64,000 bases of DNA from a bacterium (GCA_024231955.1 JAAEPZ010000253.1:1-64000); one strand, 5' to 3'; positions 25,706-34,665 are shown, counted from the stretch's first letter. Made by a program: numbers and translations. The notes: generated by a model not told the origin, from the sequence alone.

Positions 25706-26695
25706 TCACTCCCCGACAGCTTCTGAATTTTCACCTAGATTGAAACAGCCTTTGAGACCGATGAGCCGACTGTTTGCACCGATCAAGGAATCGCGGATTG
25801 CACAATCTGTCACAACTACCCCCGTCCCGACAATACTGTTTTCGATCACTACCCGATTAAACTTGACCCCTTCCTCCAAACTCACATTGGGACCGATCTC
25901 GCAATCCGATAGTTCGGCAGAGTCGGGGACATGGACGGGCGGATGAAAAATCACACCCTCTCGTGGCGCAGGTTCCTCAACATGGGCCAGAAGGTCCCTG
26001 TTTGTCTCCAGCCAGCTCTCCTCCTTGCCGACATCAAACCAACCCTGGATCGGAAAAGTTGACAGATACTCACCCTCTTCGATCATCCGCTGTAACGCAT
26101 CGGTCAGTTGAAACTCACCCCGCGTACGGATATTCCCGGTGATGATATGCTGCAGACTGCGATGCAACGCACCCAGATCGCTGAACGCATAGAGCCCGAC
26201 CATCGCCAGATTGCTGCGTGGCTCCTCGGGTTTCTCCTCCAGCTCGATGATGCGCTCCCCCTCGGTGACAGCCACGCCGAAGCGCCGGGGATCCGCAACC
26301 TCCTTCACACCCATGGCGTGGCCGGGGGCGGCGAGCAATCCCGCGAAATCAGCCTTGACCACCGTATCGCCCAGGATGACCAGACCGCGCCCCTCGCGGA
26401 GATCCGCACCCTCCAGCGCCTGGTAGATCGCATGGCCCAATCCCAGACGCTCCGCCTGATGGACCGTATCCACGCGTAAATCGGGATAGGTCGATTGTAC
26501 CCACTCCGTTAGCTGTTCACCCAGGTAGCCGACGACAAGCACGACCCTGTCCACACCGGCGGCAACCAGTTGGTCGAGGATATGTCCCAGCACGGTATTC
26601 CCGGCTACGGGCAGCAGCGCCTTGGGCAGACTGAATGTGTGTGGCCGCAGCCTGGTGCCGATTCCGGCGGCCGGAATGATCGCAGTTATTCCCAT
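25706..26695 (-). CDS. NDP-sugar nucleotidyltransferase with short hexapeptide tail
   Basis: A 329-residue protein. The N-terminal 235 residues form a nucleotidyltransferase domain with the signature IPAAGIGTRLRPHTFSLPKALLPV (6-29), where GxGTRL binds the nucleotide and Lys contacts the sugar phosphate. 'VILGDTVVKAD' supplies the metal site. The last 80 residues (GPNVSLEEGV, VIENSIVGTGV) are left-handed beta-helix repeats. The family includes glucose-1-phosphate thymidylyl- and uridylyltransferases; the base and sugar cannot be chosen from sequence. Its neighbour is a phosphoglucose/phosphomannose isomerase, which suggests glucose-1-P or mannose-1-P use. Confidence 0.85.
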   Translation of the reverse strand: MGITAIIPAAGIGTRLRPHTFSLPKALLPVAGNTVLGHILDQLVAAGVDRVVLVVGYLGEQLTEWVQSTYPDLRVDTVHQAERLGLGHAIYQALEGADLREGRGLVILGDTVVKADFAGLLAAPGHAMGVKEVADPRRFGVAVTEGERIIELEEKPEEPRSNLAMVGLYAFSDLGALHRSLQHIITGNIRTRGEFQLTDALQRMIEEGEYLSTFPIQGWFDVGKEESWLETNRDLLAHVEEPAPREGVIFHPPVHVPDSAELSDCEIGPNVSLEEGVKFNRVVIENSIVGTGVVVTDCAIRDSLIGANSRLIGLKGCFNLGENSEAVGE

Positions 26696-26710
26696 GGTCT
26701 CTCCATCAAG

Positions 26711-27775
26711 CTAATCGTCAGACATCGTAAGGTTGGCCAGACGCCCCTTCATTGTGGTCAGATCATCCACAGGAGTGGGATCGACCTCATGCAGCAGCGC
26801 GTGGTAGACGCTCAAGAAATCCCCGAGCAGCAGATTTGTCAACAATCGGGCAAGTTTTCCTTCGCCGCGTACAGGCAATTCAAGCCCACCAAGCCCCTCC
26901 TGAGCTTCGAGCAGTTCATCCGTCAACCGCCGTCGGAGTTGCGTGCGGGGATGTGAATCCGCCGCTCCGAGCCAGAGCGGGCGCCCCAGGCGATCCCCGC
27001 CGATCCACGGGATCCAGCTGTTGTGATGCATTTCGGGCAATGAACGGGTCAGGGCGAACACCTTGGCATTCTCCTCGAACTGGCAACGCAGGCGGAGTGC
27101 GACGGCCTCGTAGGCGGGCGTCAGCGCCACACAAACGGCGCGGTCATCCCCCAGCGCAACCGCCAGGGTCTTGGCCGGATTATCGGCAATGGGGATCTCC
27201 GGCGCACAAACCGCCACGACCTCATTCATGGCCATGATCGCCTCGTCGATCTCACCCGGCGCGGGGCGGTAGAGTCCGAGCTCACGCACGACGGCAAGAT
27301 AGGAACCCAACATTGAGGGCAACGCGGCGCGTGGAGGCGACCCGGGGGGCAGAGGGACAAAGGGGTAGCTGTCACCGGCCATGTCGCGCAGATTGCCGCC
27401 CGCGGCCATGAGAATCATGGGCAGCCCCCGCTCCTCCGCCTCGGAGAACAGGGACAGAGTCTCCTCTGTGTTCCCCGAATAACTGCAGAGCAGAAGCAGG
27501 TCGCCGTCGGTTGTCGGGGGTAGGGTGTAATCGCGAATCGATATCGGGATGGGCCCCGCCGTATCGGCGAGTATTGACGCCACCAGATTGCCGGCAATCG
27601 CGCTCCCCCCCATCCCCCCGGAGAGGAGACGACGGGGCAGAAGGCCCGGCAGAGAGGGACACCCGGCAGCCCATGCCGCAGCGAAGGCCCCGGGAAAACC
27701 GGAGACGCGCGTCAGCATGCCGTCGGGATCGAGCGAGGAGAAATAGCCGTGATCATTCAGAGATATGGATTTCAA
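26711..27775 (-). CDS. Bifunctional phosphoglucose/phosphomannose isomerase
   Basis: A 354-residue SIS-domain protein. Signatures: GGMGGSAIAGNLV (about 58-70, N-terminal SIS loop), LLLCSYSGNTEETLS (about 94-108, phosphate-binding Ser/Thr) and a conserved 'LPEMHHNSWIPW' near 245, the catalytic Glu-His region of the archaeal/bacterial PGI/PMI family. It interconverts glucose-6-P or mannose-6-P with fructose-6-P. The start is TTG at 27775, which overlaps the ptsI stop (TTGA), with GGGAG seven bases before it. Its coupling to ptsI places it within sugar-phosphate metabolism. Confidence 0.85.
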   Translation of the reverse strand: MKSISLNDHGYFSSLDPDGMLTRVSGFPGAFAAAWAAGCPSLPGLLPRRLLSGGMGGSAIAGNLVASILADTAGPIPISIRDYTLPPTTDGDLLLLCSYSGNTEETLSLFSEAEERGLPMILMAAGGNLRDMAGDSYPFVPLPPGSPPRAALPSMLGSYLAVVRELGLYRPAPGEIDEAIMAMNEVVAVCAPEIPIADNPAKTLAVALGDDRAVCVALTPAYEAVALRLRCQFEENAKVFALTRSLPEMHHNSWIPWIGGDRLGRPLWLGAADSHPRTQLRRRLTDELLEAQEGLGGLELPVRGEGKLARLLTNLLLGDFLSVYHALLHEVDPTPVDDLTTMKGRLANLTMSDD

Positions 27776-29538
27776 TCTTGGACTCCCTGATACCTGTTGA
27801 GGATCTCCTTCAGCTCCGGAAACTTGCGGATGGCCAGACGGCGTACATTGCGTCTGATCTCATCCGCCGTCGAATAGCTCCAGGCGCTCTTGATCAGGTT
27901 CTTGGCCTGATCGTAAGTGATGTTGCGAATCACCCGCTTCAATTCGGGAATTCGATAGGCGCTGGCGCTGATCTCATCGAGGCCCAGTCCGATCAGCAGC
28001 AGGACGAACAGCGGATCCTCCGGCAATTCGCCGCAGATGCCTACCCAGCAGCCGCCGTTCTTGCCGGCCTTGACCGCCCGTTTGATCTGGCGGAGAATTG
28101 CCGGGTTGAAGGGATCGTACATGTGCTGGACGTAACTGTTGTCGCGGTCGATGGCCAGGGAATACTGGATCAGATCGTTGGTGCCGATGCTGAAGAAGTC
28201 GATCTCACGCGCAAGCATATGGGCGATCACCACGGCGCTGGGAGTTTCGACCATGACACCGATCTGCGAGTCCTCCGCGTAGGGATGCCCCGTGTTATTC
28301 AGTTCGGCCTTGACCTCGCCGATCAGACTCTTGACCCGCCGAATCTCCTCGACCTGGGAGATCATGGGCACCATCAGACGCAGGTTGCCGTAAGCGCTGG
28401 CCCGATAGATGGCCCGCAGTTGCGTCTTGAACAATCCGATATTGCCCAGGGCGAAACGAACTCCCCGCCAGCCAAGTGAAGGATTGTCCTCGCGGGGGAA
28501 GTTGAGATAGGAGGCGACCTTGTCTCCACCCAGGTCCATGGTGCGGATGATCACCGGGTCGGGGTTCATCCCCTCAAGAACCATCCTGTAGGCTTCGAAC
28601 TGCTCATCCTCGGAGGGCGCCTCTTCGGCGGTGAGGTAGAGATACTCGGTTCGGTAGAGGCCAATCCCGGCTGCACCGTGTTTGCGCGTAGCCGTGACCT
28701 CATTGGGTGATTCGATATTCGCCAGCAGTTCGATCTGCCTGCCGTCCCGCGTTTCGGCGGGGAAGTCCTTGTAGCGGAGACTGTCGCGTTCAAGATCATC
28801 ATAGGCCTTGACCAGGTCTTCGAACCCGACGAGTGTCTTCTCGTCCGGATGCAGGACGAAGGTGCCGGTATGCCCATCCAGGATGGCTTCATCACCGTTC
28901 TGCACATGATCGACCAGCCCCTCGACCCCCATCACTACCGGGATCCCCATACTCCGACCCAGGATCACGGAGTGACTCGCTTCGCCGCCACGTTCGGTGA
29001 TGAAGCCGAGGACCTTGCTGCGGTCCATCGTGGCGGTGTCCGACGGGCTGATGTCCCGAGCGACAATGATCACAGGATCGGGCAGGTGACGTAAGCCGGA
29101 TGCGCGCCGTCCCTGCAGATGCGACAAGACGCGTCGCTCCACATCGCGCAGATCTCCACCGCGATCGCCAAGTCCGCCCCCCAGAGCCGCGAAGGAGCGG
29201 TAGATCTCCTCGCAAGCTTCGGTATAGGCGGTTTCGGAGCTCCACCCCTCGTGGATCATATCCCGAGTTCTCGACAGCAGCGTTTGATCATTGAGGATGA
29301 ACCGATGCGCATCAAAGATCTTCGCATGATCCTCGCCCAGTTCATCGGCGATACGACCCCGCGCCTCCTGGATGCCGGTATCGGTAGTCTTCAGCGCAAC
29401 GGCAAAGCGCTCCAGCTCCGCCGGGATCTCCTCGTGCGGAATCTTGCGGGGGCCGCTCGTAGGCACCATCGGGTCATAGACCAGCACCGTGCCCTGCGTG
29501 ATGCCGGGGGCGCCCGCACGTCCGTGAAAACGACTCAT
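27772..29538 (-). CDS. ptsI: PTS enzyme I (phosphoenolpyruvate-protein phosphotransferase)
   Basis: A 588-residue EI. The start MSRFHGRAGAPGITQG (29538) is chosen by homology; ATGs at 29556 and 29562 overlap the end of ptsH. The phosphorylated His is in GGEASHSVILGRSMGIP (about 190). The C-terminal PEP-binding TIM barrel carries 'IGLYRTEYLY', 'RTMDLGGDK' and the Cys-containing WVGICGELPEDP. EI takes phosphate from PEP and passes it to HPr. It lies 10 bp after ptsH. Length is normal (about 575). Confidence 0.95.
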   Translation of the reverse strand: MSRFHGRAGAPGITQGTVLVYDPMVPTSGPRKIPHEEIPAELERFAVALKTTDTGIQEARGRIADELGEDHAKIFDAHRFILNDQTLLSRTRDMIHEGWSSETAYTEACEEIYRSFAALGGGLGDRGGDLRDVERRVLSHLQGRRASGLRHLPDPVIIVARDISPSDTATMDRSKVLGFITERGGEASHSVILGRSMGIPVVMGVEGLVDHVQNGDEAILDGHTGTFVLHPDEKTLVGFEDLVKAYDDLERDSLRYKDFPAETRDGRQIELLANIESPNEVTATRKHGAAGIGLYRTEYLYLTAEEAPSEDEQFEAYRMVLEGMNPDPVIIRTMDLGGDKVASYLNFPREDNPSLGWRGVRFALGNIGLFKTQLRAIYRASAYGNLRLMVPMISQVEEIRRVKSLIGEVKAELNNTGHPYAEDSQIGVMVETPSAVVIAHMLAREIDFFSIGTNDLIQYSLAIDRDNSYVQHMYDPFNPAILRQIKRAVKAGKNGGCWVGICGELPEDPLFVLLLIGLGLDEISASAYRIPELKRVIRNITYDQAKNLIKSAWSYSTADEIRRNVRRLAIRKFPELKEILNRYQGVQD

Positions 29539-29548
29539 CGGCTGAGGT

Positions 29549-29821
29549 TTAGATCTCATTTTCATAGAAGCCGCGACCGAACAGGTCTGCGATTTTATCC
29601 AGGGCTTCACCCTCATCCTCGCCATCGGTCCTGATCGTGACCATACTCCCCTGGGCCGCCCCCAGAGCCGCCACACCGAGGATACTCTTCCCATCAACTT
29701 CGATCACGCCATTATACAGCGTTACTTTACATATACAGGTGGCGGTCAACTTGACCAGTTCACTTGCAGCACGCAGATGCAAACCCTTGATGTTGACTAC
29801 TTTCAGATCCCGCTCTTGCAC
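29549..29821 (-). CDS. ptsH: Phosphocarrier protein HPr
   Basis: A 90-residue HPr. His15 (GLHLRAAS), the EI phosphorylation site, and Ser46 (DGKSILGVAAL), the HPr-kinase site, are both in their canonical positions, which fits the hprK gene 3 kb upstream. GLHxRPA is changed to GLHLRAA, so the usual Pro is missing. It relays phosphate to EIIA proteins and, as P-Ser-HPr, reports on carbon status in organisms that have HprK. Confidence 0.93.
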   Translation of the reverse strand: MQERDLKVVNIKGLHLRAASELVKLTATCICKVTLYNGVIEVDGKSILGVAALGAAQGSMVTIRTDGEDEGEALDKIADLFGRGFYENEI

Positions 29822-29839
29822 GGTTTCCCTCCAACCTTT

Positions 29840-31954
29840 CTATTTCAATGAGGTCATTGCGATGCGATAGCTCAGAACGGCAACCGCACCTGACTCTATA
29901 TTGATATCGCGACAAGCCGCGATCCAGGAACCCTGGTATACGCGTTCAAAACCTGCCTCCGATAAGCTGACAGTTTCGATCGGCTCACGGTAAAAATCAA
30001 CAACCTCGTCGGCTTGCATCGTTACCGCGACGCCACTCCATTCATCATGCAGCGCCAGGCTGCGCTTTGCCCGCTCCCACCCCTTGCTCCTCAGCTGTGG
30101 ACGCCGAGCCGGTCGGCCGTCCACCAACACCTTGCGATCGGGAGCAGCGGGCGCCAGGAAATTCAAATTCCACCCCGAGGCGAAGCGGGCCTCAAGACAA
30201 CCGGGGCCATCATAACTCAATTCGAGCCGGACGACCAGTGTTGCTCCCCCGTCCGCCCAGGAAAGAACCTTGGTCAGGCTCAATGTGCGACCAGGCTCGA
30301 ATTCCGCATCATGATGCAAACGCAGTTCGCCATCGCTCTCTGCGGGCAGATCGACCGCAAAGAGGCCGGAGCTGAAATCAAACCAGGAGTCATTGTAACC
30401 GGCATCACCCTTCCCGGCGGGATATAACCGCTCCTCCAGCGAGGCGCGGGGATGGGGATCGTAGATCAGGAATTTCTCCAGCCCCCTCTCCTTGGCGGCT
30501 ACTATTTCGTGGATGCTCTTGACGCTCTCCTCCGTCTCGTCATCCTTCTCACTCCTCTTCGACTCGATGGCGGCCAGCTCCAGGAGCTGCTCATGGTAGA
30601 TCTCCTCCCGCCGACTCAGCACGTTGGTCAAGGGGAACGGGATATCAAGAAAATCCAACTCCCGCACACGCCCCCCCCGCGGCTTGATGAAAGCCTGTGC
30701 TCGCGGCGTCGTCCAGACGATCTCCTCGTCGCCGTCGAAGTCGAGATCCTCGACTGTAAGCGTATTCTCATCAGATGCGATAAGGGCTTCGGCTCTGATC
30801 AAACGCTCGAAGATGGCGTGCCTGAGATGGGGCAGGTACAACCCGCCGAAGAGGCCGTGCCAGTAGGCGCAGTTGCACTGAGCCTGCAGTTTGAGATCCT
30901 CTGCCTGCTCCAGCGTCGAGTCGGGCAGACGTCCGGTCGCCCGCTCCGCCTCCAACCGTCGTCCGAGATGGAGCATCCGCTTGTGCATCCAGTGACTCTC
31001 TTCATACTTGACGAAGAAGTTTCGCCAGAAACCGCCGCTCACGAAGTGCGTGAGTTCCTGTTTCTCCTCCTTGACGAATTCGGTCAAGGTCATCAGCCCC
31101 TTCTGGGCTCGGCAGGGAAGCGCCCACTCACCCATCTCGTGATAACTCGCGGTCGGCAGATAGGCGACCCCCAGAGGTGGGTGGTTGTCGAGGAACTCCC
31201 CGAAGGTGGAGAGTTCAAGGTTCGGCTCCTTCACCAGAGCCGCGAAGAGTCTCTTCAGATATCCTTCACGATAGCAGAGCTTGTTCGTGCTGCTCCAGAC
31301 GCCGAATTTTTCCCCGTCATCCATCAACAACCCGAGATCGTTGCCGGGCTCGTCACCCAGGGTCTGGAGGTGGGCAATCACCTTCTCGACCGGATGGAAC
31401 GGAACCAGGTGCCGCAGCTGAAAAGAGATGGGGAAGACGGCCAACGACTCGCCCCCCTCCTCGGTCAGGTAGTAGCCGCGGAGGTCCCTGTCGGCGAAGC
31501 CGGTTGCCCGGAAATGGCTGTCGTCCAGCGCGACATACTCCAAACCGTGCGCCGCCAGTATGCGCGGCAGGTGCGGTTCCCAAATGCGCTCGGCCAACCA
31601 GAGGCCGCGAGGTCGAGACCCGAAGGTTGTCTCCATCTCCCGGCACATCCGTTCTATCTGAGCGTGTTGATCCTTCTCGGGCAACACCGTCAAAATGGGT
31701 TCCCAGTAACCGCCGCCCACGATCTCCACCTGCCCCCGCTCGACCAGCACACGCAGGCGCTCGATATAATCAGGCGTCTCCCGCTTCTGCCATTCGAAGA
31801 GCGGTCCCGAAGTGTGGACGGCCATCTTGATCGCCGGATGTTTTTCCAGCGTTTCGAGGAACGGCAGGTAGGCGCGCTTCTGGGCATCGTCAATCACATG
31901 ATCGAAATTGCCGACAGGCTGATGATTGTGAATGCCGAGTATCAGGGTAGACAT
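29840..31954 (-). CDS. GH57 alpha-amylase / 4-alpha-glucanotransferase-like enzyme
   Basis: A 704-residue protein of glycoside hydrolase family 57. The N-terminal barrel opens with LGIHNHQPVGNFDHV (6-20), carries the nucleophile motif WLAERIWEPHL (Glu near 131) and the acid/base candidate in LLMDDGEKFGVW (near 214). The C-terminal 300 residues match the beta-sandwich domains found in the Thermococcus 4-alpha-glucanotransferase group. It is expected to act on alpha-1,4-glucans such as glycogen or maltodextrin in the cytoplasm, as no signal peptide is present. It sits between the EIIB and HPr genes, so glycogen turnover may be tied to the PTS relay (inference). Confidence 0.9.
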   Translation of the reverse strand: MSTLILGIHNHQPVGNFDHVIDDAQKRAYLPFLETLEKHPAIKMAVHTSGPLFEWQKRETPDYIERLRVLVERGQVEIVGGGYWEPILTVLPEKDQHAQIERMCREMETTFGSRPRGLWLAERIWEPHLPRILAAHGLEYVALDDSHFRATGFADRDLRGYYLTEEGGESLAVFPISFQLRHLVPFHPVEKVIAHLQTLGDEPGNDLGLLMDDGEKFGVWSSTNKLCYREGYLKRLFAALVKEPNLELSTFGEFLDNHPPLGVAYLPTASYHEMGEWALPCRAQKGLMTLTEFVKEEKQELTHFVSGGFWRNFFVKYEESHWMHKRMLHLGRRLEAERATGRLPDSTLEQAEDLKLQAQCNCAYWHGLFGGLYLPHLRHAIFERLIRAEALIASDENTLTVEDLDFDGDEEIVWTTPRAQAFIKPRGGRVRELDFLDIPFPLTNVLSRREEIYHEQLLELAAIESKRSEKDDETEESVKSIHEIVAAKERGLEKFLIYDPHPRASLEERLYPAGKGDAGYNDSWFDFSSGLFAVDLPAESDGELRLHHDAEFEPGRTLSLTKVLSWADGGATLVVRLELSYDGPGCLEARFASGWNLNFLAPAAPDRKVLVDGRPARRPQLRSKGWERAKRSLALHDEWSGVAVTMQADEVVDFYREPIETVSLSEAGFERVYQGSWIAACRDINIESGAVAVLSYRIAMTSLK

Positions 31955-31971
31955 GGTTCAGTCAGATCCTT

Positions 31972-32424
31972 TCAACTTTCCGTTCCGGTCAGGGTCTTGC
32001 CGTCATTCTCCGGGAAACGGCGAATCTCGATTGAAACGTTGTGCGCCGCCAGCTCCTCCAGCAGAGCACGATTATCCGCGCTGAGTCGGACATCCTCCGA
32101 GATCACTTCACCGCTTTGATCCCGCAAGCCGATCAGGATCAACCTTTCGAAACGGGGCTCCACCCTGTTCAGCTCCAGAGCGGCGGCGGGGCTGTCCACC
32201 AACCAGAAATCGCCGGTACGTTCCACGTGAGACGAGTAGTCCGCCGAGGAGGCGAAGAACTCGATCTCGCAGCCGACCGACCTGGCTCCATCACGGTAGA
32301 GTTCACGGATCTGCGGATCGGACAGGTCGAGGGAGAAGATGAGATAGCGCTTTACCCTCAGTCTGGTTCCCCATCCGTGCAGAATCCTGCCATGAAGGCA
32401 GCGATTGTCGAGATGATAATTCAC
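31972..32424 (-). CDS. PTS EIIB, mannose/sorbose family
   Basis: A 150-residue protein with the EIIB-Man opening NYHLDNRCLHGRILHGWG, equivalent to the family motif RIDDRLIHGQV; His11 is the expected phosphorylation site. The rest follows the family fold ('RVEPRFERLILIGL' in the middle). The start is GTG at 32424, five bases after the EIIA stop. In classical systems EIIB passes phosphate to sugar bound by EIIC/EIID, but neither membrane gene is nearby. A regulatory role is likely (inference). Confidence 0.82.
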   Translation of the reverse strand: MNYHLDNRCLHGRILHGWGTRLRVKRYLIFSLDLSDPQIRELYRDGARSVGCEIEFFASSADYSSHVERTGDFWLVDSPAAALELNRVEPRFERLILIGLRDQSGEVISEDVRLSADNRALLEELAAHNVSIEIRRFPENDGKTLTGTES

Positions 32425-32429
32425 GGTGC

Positions 32430-32819
32430 CTACAGCTCCGGTGGGGTGAGTTCGCGGATGGAGTTCTGCCCTCGATGAATAATCCCCGCAACCAGATCGT
32501 CGAACTCAAGCTCATGACGGTGGGTCAGATAGTAGATCAGAATCGGCAGGTTCACGCCACTGACCAGACGGACGCGCGGGTTGCCCAGCATGACAGCCAG
32601 GCAGGCCGTTGCGCAACTGCCGCCGAAGTAATCGGTGAAGATGATCGCCTGACCTCCCAGAGCATCCAGGTGATCGGCAACAACCGTCCGCAACCCCTCC
32701 CCGCACAATTCATTGTTGGAGACGGCGATCAGCCTGTCCGTCTGCCCCCAGATCCCCTCTGCGGCGCTGCACAAGGTTCTGCCCAGTGTACCGTGGCAAA
32801 CTACGATAGCCGGAATCAT
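32430..32819 (-). CDS. PTS EIIA, mannose family
   Basis: A 129-residue EIIA of the Man family. His9 (VVCHGTLG) is the phosphorylation site, and TDYFGGSCATACL (about 62-74) is the family's conserved loop. It accepts phosphate from HPr and donates it to EIIB. Proteobacterial rpoN-hprK regions also carry such an EIIA with no permease. There is a 73-bp gap to hprK upstream with no clear promoter. Confidence 0.9.
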   Translation of the reverse strand: MIPAIVVCHGTLGRTLCSAAEGIWGQTDRLIAVSNNELCGEGLRTVVADHLDALGGQAIIFTDYFGGSCATACLAVMLGNPRVRLVSGVNLPILIYYLTHRHELEFDDLVAGIIHRGQNSIRELTPPEL

Positions 32820-32892
32820 GCGTGCTCCAGAAGAGAGGAGGTGGAAATCCGGGGATCTTCCGGCGAAACCGGAGAGATGTCAACCGCTTTCG

Positions 32893-33876
32893 CTACTCCT
32901 CATCATTTTGCAGGTAGTGGAAAACGTGAGACTCGTTGCGACGGGCAAGATCCTCCATGATCTGTCGATTGAACCTTTCGGCGGCGCTAAGTCCGTAAAC
33001 CTTCAGCATGTGATTGATCGCAATCGTCTCCGCGATCACGGTCACGTTTTTCCCCGGCACGATGGGCAGTTCGATAAAGGGGATCTGGACACCGAGCATC
33101 TGATCGGTCTCGTACTTCAGTCCGACCCGGTCGTAGTGCTTCCCCTCCTGCCATACCTCGAGACGGACCTCCACCTCAATCCTCTTCTGCACACGGATCG
33201 CCCGAATGCCGAACATCTCACGCACATCGATCACGCCGACGCCCCGAATCTCCATGAAATGCTTGAGGAAATCGTTGCCCCTGCCGATGATCGTCTCGCC
33301 GCGGCGGATCAACTGCACGACATCGTCGGCCACCAGACGGTGCCCCCGCTCGATCAGGTCGAGGACGATCTCACTCTTGCCGATTCCGCTGGGTCCGGTG
33401 AACAGCAGGCCCACGCCGTAGACATCGGCCAGGGACGCATGCACATTGCCGCGTGGCGAGAAATAGTCCTCGAGGTATGCAGTCAGTCCTCGCGAGAATG
33501 CGGAGGTCGTCTGAGTAGTGGCCAGCAGGGGGATCCCCTCCATCCGGCAAAGCTCCACCAGTTGGGGCAGCGGCTCCTGCCCCCGGGTGACGATGATGCA
33601 GGGCACCGGCTTGCTGGCCAGGTGCCCCAATGCCTCATCCACCCTGTCCGCGGGCAACAACTCAAGGTAGGAGAATTCAGCACCGCCCAGGATCTGAATC
33701 CGACGGTGCTGAAATTTCTCCGTGAACCCGGTAAGCACGAAGCCCGGGCGTGAAAGCGCGGGCTTCGAAATCACCAGTGAATTCTCGGGCAGCGGACTGA
33801 CGGCCCCCAGGTCGAGGAATTCCCCCGCATCCTTGAGCAGGGCTTCAACGGTTATGCTCCTCTGAACTATCTCCAC
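32893..33876 (-). CDS. hprK: HPr kinase/phosphorylase
   Basis: A 327-residue protein starting at GTG (33876) with GGGAG eight bases upstream. It has the HprK N-terminal domain and a C-terminal kinase domain with Walker A GPSGIGKSE (161-169), the catalytic His in NVHASLADVYG (146), and the signature MEIRGVGVIDVREMFG (208-223). It phosphorylates Ser46 of HPr and can remove the phosphate. It lies 12 bp after hpf. The order rpoN-hpf-hprK resembles proteobacteria, though ptsN and rapZ are missing. Confidence 0.96.
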   Translation of the reverse strand: MEIVQRSITVEALLKDAGEFLDLGAVSPLPENSLVISKPALSRPGFVLTGFTEKFQHRRIQILGGAEFSYLELLPADRVDEALGHLASKPVPCIIVTRGQEPLPQLVELCRMEGIPLLATTQTTSAFSRGLTAYLEDYFSPRGNVHASLADVYGVGLLFTGPSGIGKSEIVLDLIERGHRLVADDVVQLIRRGETIIGRGNDFLKHFMEIRGVGVIDVREMFGIRAIRVQKRIEVEVRLEVWQEGKHYDRVGLKYETDQMLGVQIPFIELPIVPGKNVTVIAETIAINHMLKVYGLSAAERFNRQIMEDLARRNESHVFHYLQNDEE

Positions 33877-33888
33877 GTCGACTACTCC

Positions 33889-34455
33889 CTAGTCACGGGG
33901 CTGAATCATCCCATAGGTGCCGTCCTTGCGACGGTACACAACACTCATCTGACCATATTCCGCGTCCGTATAAACCCAGAAATCGTTCCCATGGACCTCC
34001 ATGCGCGAGATGGCCTGTTCAGGACGGAGCGAGTCGAGGTGGATGAACTTCTCCTCGATGACGGGATGGCTGTAGTCCGTGTCCTCGGTGACATCGGCCG
34101 AACCGAAAATCGTGATGCTGCCCATGTCGAACATCTCCTCGTCCACTGGGGCAGGGGTTTTCCGGCGGCGACGATTGAGATTCTTGGTCTTGTACTTGCG
34201 GATCTGTCGTTCGATCTTGTCAACCAGGCGATCGATTGCCGCATAGAGGTCTTCGTTGTCCTCCTTGCCCGTAAAGTCGGCGTGCTTGCCCCTGACAGTT
34301 ACCTCGGCTATATGTCTATGCTTCTCCACGCGCAAAAGAATATGCGCTTCGCGCAAACCATCCAGATATTTATCGAGCTTGCCGAGCTTGTCCTCGGTAT
34401 AGGTTCGAATATTCGGAGTTAATTCCAGCTTCTTGGCAGTGACAGAAACCTGCAT
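33889..34455 (-). CDS. hpf: Ribosome hibernation promoting factor, long form
   Basis: A 188-residue protein. Residues 1-100 are the HPF/YfiA RNA-binding domain (VSVTAKKLELTPNIRTY, HIAEVTVRGKHADF). A linker leads to the C-terminal dimerisation domain (about 130-188, FIHLDSLRPEQAISRMEVHGN, ending in 'VYRRKDGTYGMIQ'). Long HPFs pair 70S ribosomes into inactive 100S dimers under stress. ATG at 34455 is preferred over GTG at 34458, as GGAG lies six bases before it. Its leader has a promoter, a hairpin with U-tract and two palindromes. Confidence 0.95.
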   Translation of the reverse strand: MQVSVTAKKLELTPNIRTYTEDKLGKLDKYLDGLREAHILLRVEKHRHIAEVTVRGKHADFTGKEDNEDLYAAIDRLVDKIERQIRKYKTKNLNRRRRKTPAPVDEEMFDMGSITIFGSADVTEDTDYSHPVIEEKFIHLDSLRPEQAISRMEVHGNDFWVYTDAEYGQMSVVYRRKDGTYGMIQPRD

Positions 34456-34481
34456 CACTTACTCCTTTCAAGACACAACGG

Positions 34482-34505
34482 AAAAACCGGCCACAATGTG
34501 ACCGG
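34482..34505 (-). terminator. Hairpin plus U-tract at the 5' end of the hpf transcript
   Basis: Minus strand CCGGTCACA / TGTGGCCGG with one mismatch, followed by TTTTT. It begins at the expected transcription start of the hpf promoter and lies 30 bases before the ATG. It may be an attenuator or a 5' stabilising hairpin. Confidence 0.55.
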
Positions 34506-34511
34506 ATGTAC

Positions 34512-34541
34512 ATCGTAATCGGCTAATTGATTCCTGGTCAA
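34512..34541 (-). promoter_or_regulatory. Putative sigma70 promoter for hpf-hprK-PTS run
   Basis: Minus strand TTGACC, 18 bases, TACGAT. Two copies of the palindrome CACAATGTGA lie on either side, at 34492-34501 and 34556-34565, 64 bp apart. Confidence 0.5.
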
Positions 34542-34629
34542 GGGGGACTGATCGGCACAATGTGAGAGCAAGAAAACCTTCCTGCGGCGATGTCGGCTAG
34601 GATATGTTCCGACGTTCACTATTACCTTA

Positions 34630-34650
34630 GCCGCATCTTGGCGATGCGGC
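34630..34650 (-). terminator. Hairpin after rpoN
   Basis: Perfect 8-bp stem GCCGCATC / GATGCGGC with a five-base loop, 16 bp past the rpoN stop. It lacks a clear U-tract, so termination is uncertain. Confidence 0.4.
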
Positions 34651-34665
34651 AAGCCTACAACGAGT

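Noticed and set aside
31177..31830. Arg/Pro-rich plus-strand frame
   Set aside because: Antisense to the GH57 gene, with composition typical of a shadow frame.
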